This document shows, in pieces, positions 61,501 to 64,000 of a stretch of DNA of 64,000 nucleotides. How positions within the stretch are numbered: position 1 is the first letter of the stretch; every line of letters starts with the position of its first letter. Source of the DNA: Catenulispora sp. GP43 (GTDB lineage Bacteria; Actinomycetota; Actinomycetes; Streptomycetales; Catenulisporaceae). The position numbers and the translations under genes were made by a program. The stretch lies in NCBI RefSeq assembly GCF_041260665.1, contig NZ_JBGCCT010000006.1, positions 62,001 through 126,000 on the forward strand. The letters run 5' to 3'. The notes beneath the pieces were generated by a model, which was given only the letters and a program-made list of their open reading frames with translations, did not search any database and was not told the DNA's origin.

Positions 61501-61871
61501 CGTCCGGCACCGCCTCGGCGTCCAGTTCCCAGTCGGGCTACCCGGCGCAGAACGCGGTCACCGGCAACGGCGCCAACCGCTGGGCCAGCAACTGGGACGA
61601 CAACGAGTGGCTGCAGGTGGACCTCGGCTCGGTGCACCAGGTCGGACGCGTGATCCTGAACTGGGAGAGCGCCTACGGCAAGGCGTACAACATCGAGGTC
61701 TCCACCGACGGCAAGACCTGGCACACGGTCTACTCCACCACCGCCGGCCTCGGCGGCCAGGAAGTGGACGCGTTCCCGGTCACCCAGGCCCGATACGTCC
61801 GGATGCAGGGCGTCCAGCGCGCCACCGGATGGGGCTACTCTCTGTACCAATTCCAGGTCTATGCCCAGTAG
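58572..61871 (+). CDS. Secreted penicillin acylase-family enzyme with discoidin (F5/8 C) domain
   Basis: A 1099-residue secreted Ntn-hydrolase family member. Signal peptide (to about 31), then RDQQDIPHIYGTTRSGAEYGAGYAAGQDRLWMMDVFRHVGRGELS, typical of the alpha chain. KRGMSNALVVSG has Ser437, the expected beta-chain nucleophile generated by autocleavage. The final about 130 residues (NVADLAASGTASASSSQSGYPAQNAVTGNGANRWASNWDDNEWLQVDLGSVHQVGRVILNWE) are an F5/8-type sugar-binding domain. Likely acts on acylated compounds such as acyl-homoserine lactones or lipopeptides. ATG 58572 has a GAAGGAG site. Confidence 0.9.
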   Translation: MHIRARTMAAAVTALVVGGALAVPAVTASAASAGALKARTAAAVPASGAADYCLGQCNDILPPGENGSATTAQILWFKATGNRPANTDDQLGKYASLVDGYTGLTNGTLGNFFDSSSFGVPANQVSSTTDPGGRSDVTITRDQQDIPHIYGTTRSGAEYGAGYAAGQDRLWMMDVFRHVGRGELSGFAGGAAGNRQLEQQFYLNGAYTESDLQAQVDRVKNSGPRGAQAYQDMTDYLAGLNQYIADVKAGDDFPGEYDLTGNANILTGDGIQNFQPTDLVAIGSVVGALFGAGGGNQVASALVKEAAEAKYGVTQGDQVWNSFREENDPEANLTLHDGQSFPFNGSPANPSGVAMPDPGSVTPQQVVFDPTGSAASSTTAQTAKAPAVPTTATGQAAAKSATSTANLKADPALAKAKNSMANGVLPAGLFQTKRGMSNALVVSGQYTDTGNPVAVFGPQTGYFAPQLLMLEEIQAPGISAEGAAFAGLNFYVELGRGADYSWSATSAGQDIIDTFAVQLCNTDGTPATKDSNAYLYNGVCTPMQQIERDDSWSPTVADGTAAGSYKLIAFRTNFGIVQARATVGGQPVAYTQLRSTYQHEVDTIIGFQMFNDPSVVTGPAGFQQAASNITYTFNWFYVDSQHTAYYNSGLNPTRPATDDPNLPITADAAHQWLNWDPSTNTVANTPFSSHPNSIDQDYYESWNNKIAQNYTTSGFGDGSIYRSNLLDERIKGLITSGTKVTRANLTQAMEDAAVTDLRGEKLLPELLQVIGTPTDPTQAAAVNELKTWLADGAKRKETSAGSKTYADSDAIRIMDAWWPLLVQAEFQPGMGTDLYSAMTGVLSVDDSPYGGSEAGVSHKGSSFQSGWYSYVDKDLRSVLGEQVSGPLAQTYCGAGNLANCRSALLSALSAAAATPASTVYPADSVCSAGDQWCADSIQQHPLGGITDAQSNWQNRPTFQQVVQYPSHRGANVADLAASGTASASSSQSGYPAQNAVTGNGANRWASNWDDNEWLQVDLGSVHQVGRVILNWESAYGKAYNIEVSTDGKTWHTVYSTTAGLGGQEVDAFPVTQARYVRMQGVQRATGWGYSLYQFQVYAQ

Positions 61872-61920
61872 AAAACCTGCCCAGTAGACCCACGTACCAG
61901 CACAACTGACACCCCACACA

Positions 61921-61955
61921 GCCTCGCCCGGACCGCGACGCGGTCCGGGCGAGGC
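61921..61955 (+). terminator. Strong hairpin terminator after penicillin acylase gene
   Basis: A 35-nt perfect palindrome with arms GCCTCGCCCGGACCGCG and complement around one base lies 49 bp after the stop at 61871, with a T-poor tail as usual here. Confidence 0.7.
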
Positions 61956-61973
61956 CGATCGGGGCGGTCGACA

Positions 61974-62003
61974 GCACGAGCACGAGCAAGAGCAAGAGCA
62001 CGA
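61974..62003 (+). repeat. Five hexanucleotide repeats in TetR leader
   Basis: Five 6-bp units (GCACGA twice, GCAAGA twice, GCACGA once) lie between the terminator and the TetR start, 19 bp upstream of ATG 62023. Confidence 0.8.
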
Positions 62004-62022
62004 GTTTGGGGATGATCAGCGG

Positions 62023-62682
62023 ATGCCGCGTATAGCCGTCGACGAACGCCGGGAACTGCTCGTCGAGGCGGCGATTCGGGTGATGGTGCGCGACGGCGTG
62101 GCCAAGGCCACCACGCGGTCGATCGTCGCCGAGGCCGGCATGGCGCTGGCCGCGTTCCACTACAGCTTCCGCTCCAAGCAGGAACTGCTGGAGAACGTTA
62201 TCGAGACCATCACCGCGCACACCCTCGACCTCGCCGTCGAGGTGCTCGGCGGCGACGGAAGCGCCGAGGACAAGGTGCGCTCGGCCCTGGACACGTACTG
62301 GCACCACGTGATCGCCAACCCGGGCGAGCACCGCGTCACCTACGAGCTGACGCAGTACGCCCTGCGCCATCCAGGCCTGGCGACCATCGCCAGGCGGCAG
62401 TACGAGGCCTACATCGCCGCCGCGTCCACACTGATCGAATCCCTCGGCGTGGCCTGGAAGGCCCCGACCCCGGTGGTCGCGCGCTACCTGATCTCGGTCA
62501 TGGACGGTATGACGCTGTTGTGGCTGAACGAGGGCGACGACGCCTCCTGCCGGGCGGCGCTGGACCTAGCCGGCGATCATTTGGTGAGTCTAATCGACGC
62601 CGGGGCGCGGAACGGTGCGGCCGGGGCTGGCGCAAAGGAAGCGCAGCCGGAGGGCGACAGGACTCTGCCATCCACTCTTTGA
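62023..62682 (+). CDS. TetR-family regulator
   Basis: A 219-residue repressor: HTH block LLVEAAIRVMVRDGVAKATTRSIVAEAGMALAAFHYSFRSKQELLENVI and a C-terminal effector domain. The next open frame begins 13 bp later on the same strand, so it probably controls or shares a transcript with that gene. Confidence 0.92.
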   Translation: MPRIAVDERRELLVEAAIRVMVRDGVAKATTRSIVAEAGMALAAFHYSFRSKQELLENVIETITAHTLDLAVEVLGGDGSAEDKVRSALDTYWHHVIANPGEHRVTYELTQYALRHPGLATIARRQYEAYIAAASTLIESLGVAWKAPTPVVARYLISVMDGMTLLWLNEGDDASCRAALDLAGDHLVSLIDAGARNGAAGAGAKEAQPEGDRTLPSTL

Positions 62683-62695
62683 TATCGTCGCGCCG

Positions 62696-64000
62696 GTGGG
62701 GTGGACGCTTCGAGACCTGATACTCACCGACCCACTGCTGCGCATGTACTGCGCCGTCCCCGACGGCGGCTCGGTCTGGCCGCCGCACCCCGGCTTCCCG
62801 GAGGGCACCCGCGCGCTGCCGATGGACCGCACCGGCCCGCACACGCTGTGGCAGGCGGCGGAGTACGTGATGCGGCCGCTGGCCATCGTGGCGCGCGCCG
62901 CGGGGGAGTACGGCGCGGTCGTCGACCTTGACCCGGCCCGCTTCACGATCGAGGTGGACCGCGCCGGGCGGCCGACGGGGCGCGTGGTCGCGGAGCTGCT
63001 GCCCGACGCGGACGGCGACGCCAGCCTGCCGGACTGGCTGCTGGCCCGCTGTGTCGGACGCCTGGCCGACCGGTGCGTCACCGGCGGGCAGGAGGTGCGG
63101 GCCTGGCTGCGCGCGGTCGCCGACCACGAACTGGACGAAACCGTGGAGCGGCCGGAGGCGGGAACGGTGTCGAACACCCGCTCCATCTCCCAGCTCCGGC
63201 TCTCGGAGCTTTCGTCCCGGCCGACGGCGTCCTCGCACGCGGTGTGGCTCACCACGGCACAGACGAAGCGGCTGACCGGACAGCTGGTGCGGGCGGCGGT
63301 CCGGTCGGGGGAGCAGACCGCCGAGCGCGTGACACAGTGGGGCCGGACGCTGCCGGACATCGGCGACGAGGAACGGATCGCGCGGCTCATCCACAGGATC
63401 CTGTCCCGCAAGCAGTTCCGCCGCGGGTCCATGGAGGGCTACCCGGCGGCTCGCGCCATCCAGGACATGCTGCCCGCGATCAAGGCCGGCGAGCCGATCC
63501 ACGCGGTGCTTCCAGCCTTCCCGGTGAAGCAGGCGGACAGCGGCCTCAAGGCGTTCGGGGCGCTGCCGGACTTCGCCGAGTTCGCGTTTCTGGTGCGGCT
63601 GAAGGAGCTGCACGCCGCGGTGTCGCGGATCTACGAGCCCGGCTTGCGGGTCACTCTGGTCTCCGACGCCCAGCACTACCGGGCGCGCCCGGTGGAGCAG
63701 GCGAGGGCTTATGCCGAGAAGATCAGCGAGTACATCAGGTTGGCCGAGGCATCGGACTTCCTCGAACTGCGCGACATCGACGACATGCAGCCCGCGACGG
63801 AGCGCCCCAACCGGTTGGCGGCACATATACGGGCCCTGACGGAGGCTTTCGGCGGGCTCGACATCGCGACGGATCCGGTGGGGACGTTGCGGCGATCGGT
63901 GTTGTTCGACCCCGCTGGGCTCGCCGCCTCCGCCGGCCAAGCTGCTAGCCAAGCTGCTAGCCAAGCCGCTGGACTCGTGGCGCAGGCCGCACGCGCCAAG
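62696..64000 (+). CDS. PvcA/DIT1 isonitrile synthase-like protein (3' end off window)
   Basis: An uninterrupted frame of 435 codons from GTG 62696 reaches the window edge. The first about 225 residues are of unknown fold (HTLWQAAEYVMRPLAIVARA, YGAVVDLDPARFTIEVDRAG). From about 240, IHAVLPAFPVKQADSGLKAF, GALPDFAEFAFLVRLKELHAAVSRIYEPGLRVTLVSDAQHYR match the PvcA/DIT1 pattern (LPAFP-K, LPD-AE, Y-PG, SD-). The usual KSPN and SDG are KQAD and SDA, so it is a divergent member. It ends in 12-bp tandem repeats (AASQAASQ). GTG start is plausible, 13 bp after TetR; product unknown. Confidence 0.65.
   Translation, partial: MGWTLRDLILTDPLLRMYCAVPDGGSVWPPHPGFPEGTRALPMDRTGPHTLWQAAEYVMRPLAIVARAAGEYGAVVDLDPARFTIEVDRAGRPTGRVVAELLPDADGDASLPDWLLARCVGRLADRCVTGGQEVRAWLRAVADHELDETVERPEAGTVSNTRSISQLRLSELSSRPTASSHAVWLTTAQTKRLTGQLVRAAVRSGEQTAERVTQWGRTLPDIGDEERIARLIHRILSRKQFRRGSMEGYPAARAIQDMLPAIKAGEPIHAVLPAFPVKQADSGLKAFGALPDFAEFAFLVRLKELHAAVSRIYEPGLRVTLVSDAQHYRARPVEQARAYAEKISEYIRLAEASDFLELRDIDDMQPATERPNRLAAHIRALTEAFGGLDIATDPVGTLRRSVLFDPAGLAASAGQAASQAASQAAGLVAQAARAK

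Noticed and set aside
62498-63964. 488-codon minus-strand open frame opposite the PvcA-like gene
   Set aside because: The translation is low in structure, whereas the plus frame has the PvcA motifs and follows TetR closely.

Overview
The window is high-GC actinomycete chromosome with a streptomycete-like gene set. Supporting signs are the AfsR/SARP regulator, DUF5997, DUF574-type methyltransferase, MsiK-like ATPase, class F sortase, F420-type LLM oxidoreductase, GTG/TTG starts, GTGA/ATGA gene overlaps and a rare TTA codon. Genus cannot be fixed from the sequence alone; a Streptomyces or Catenulispora relative is plausible. I saw no rRNA, tRNA, CRISPR array, insertion sequence or phage gene.

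Layout. 1-13.6 kb: mixed housekeeping and stress genes: an edge LysR-type effector domain with DUF5997, a Tat-exported amidase, a radical SAM protein behind a LexA-like box, a CDF-like transporter, an AlkA-like glycosylase, a P-loop kinase, a class F sortase next to a repeat-containing surface protein, an epoxide hydrolase, a decayed quinone oxidoreductase, a PLP enzyme, a LysR/NmrA-type divergent pair and a LuxR-type regulator. 13.7-26.6 kb: a type VII secretion-like locus. An AfsR-type regulator and a membrane-anchored protein with two LysM-like repeats face a divergent operon of WXG100, a 1477-residue FHA/FtsK ATPase, a second WXG100, a 483-residue candidate substrate and two unknown proteins. 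EccB, EccD, EccE and mycosin are not present in the window. 26.6-30 kb: sigma factor with membrane partner, YidC/Oxa1 insertase, DinB-like protein. 30-34 kb: a zinc ABC uptake operon behind two Zur-box-like palindromes. 33.7-38.3 kb: MFS exporter/ArsR, SnoaL/TetR, S51 peptidase, methyltransferase.

38.3-42.3 kb holds a 1332-residue Pls/PosA-type single-module synthetase (adenylation, carrier, membrane tail with acyltransferase-like domains). Its adenylation code reads D-A-E-S-I-G-T-V-V-K by alignment to GrsA, which points to lysine, so it is a candidate epsilon-poly-lysine synthetase. A divergent methyltransferase gene carries an in-frame TTA codon. 43-58.5 kb: oxidoreductases, a CopC-CopD fusion, secreted proteins, a pair of DasR-like sites, a decayed GNAT gene, TetR/VOC, the sugar-transporter ATPase, Usp, LLM oxidoreductase, a LuxR-type regulator, LOG-like protein and a proline-rich surface protein. 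58.5-64 kb: a penicillin-acylase-family secreted enzyme with a discoidin-like domain, then a TetR gene followed 13 bp later by an open frame running off the right edge, whose second half resembles the PvcA/DIT1 isonitrile synthase family.

The main candidates for unusual biology are the Pls-type synthetase, the reduced type VII locus and the truncated PvcA-like gene. Several divergent gene pairs show well-formed paired palindromes, giving testable regulator-operator assignments.
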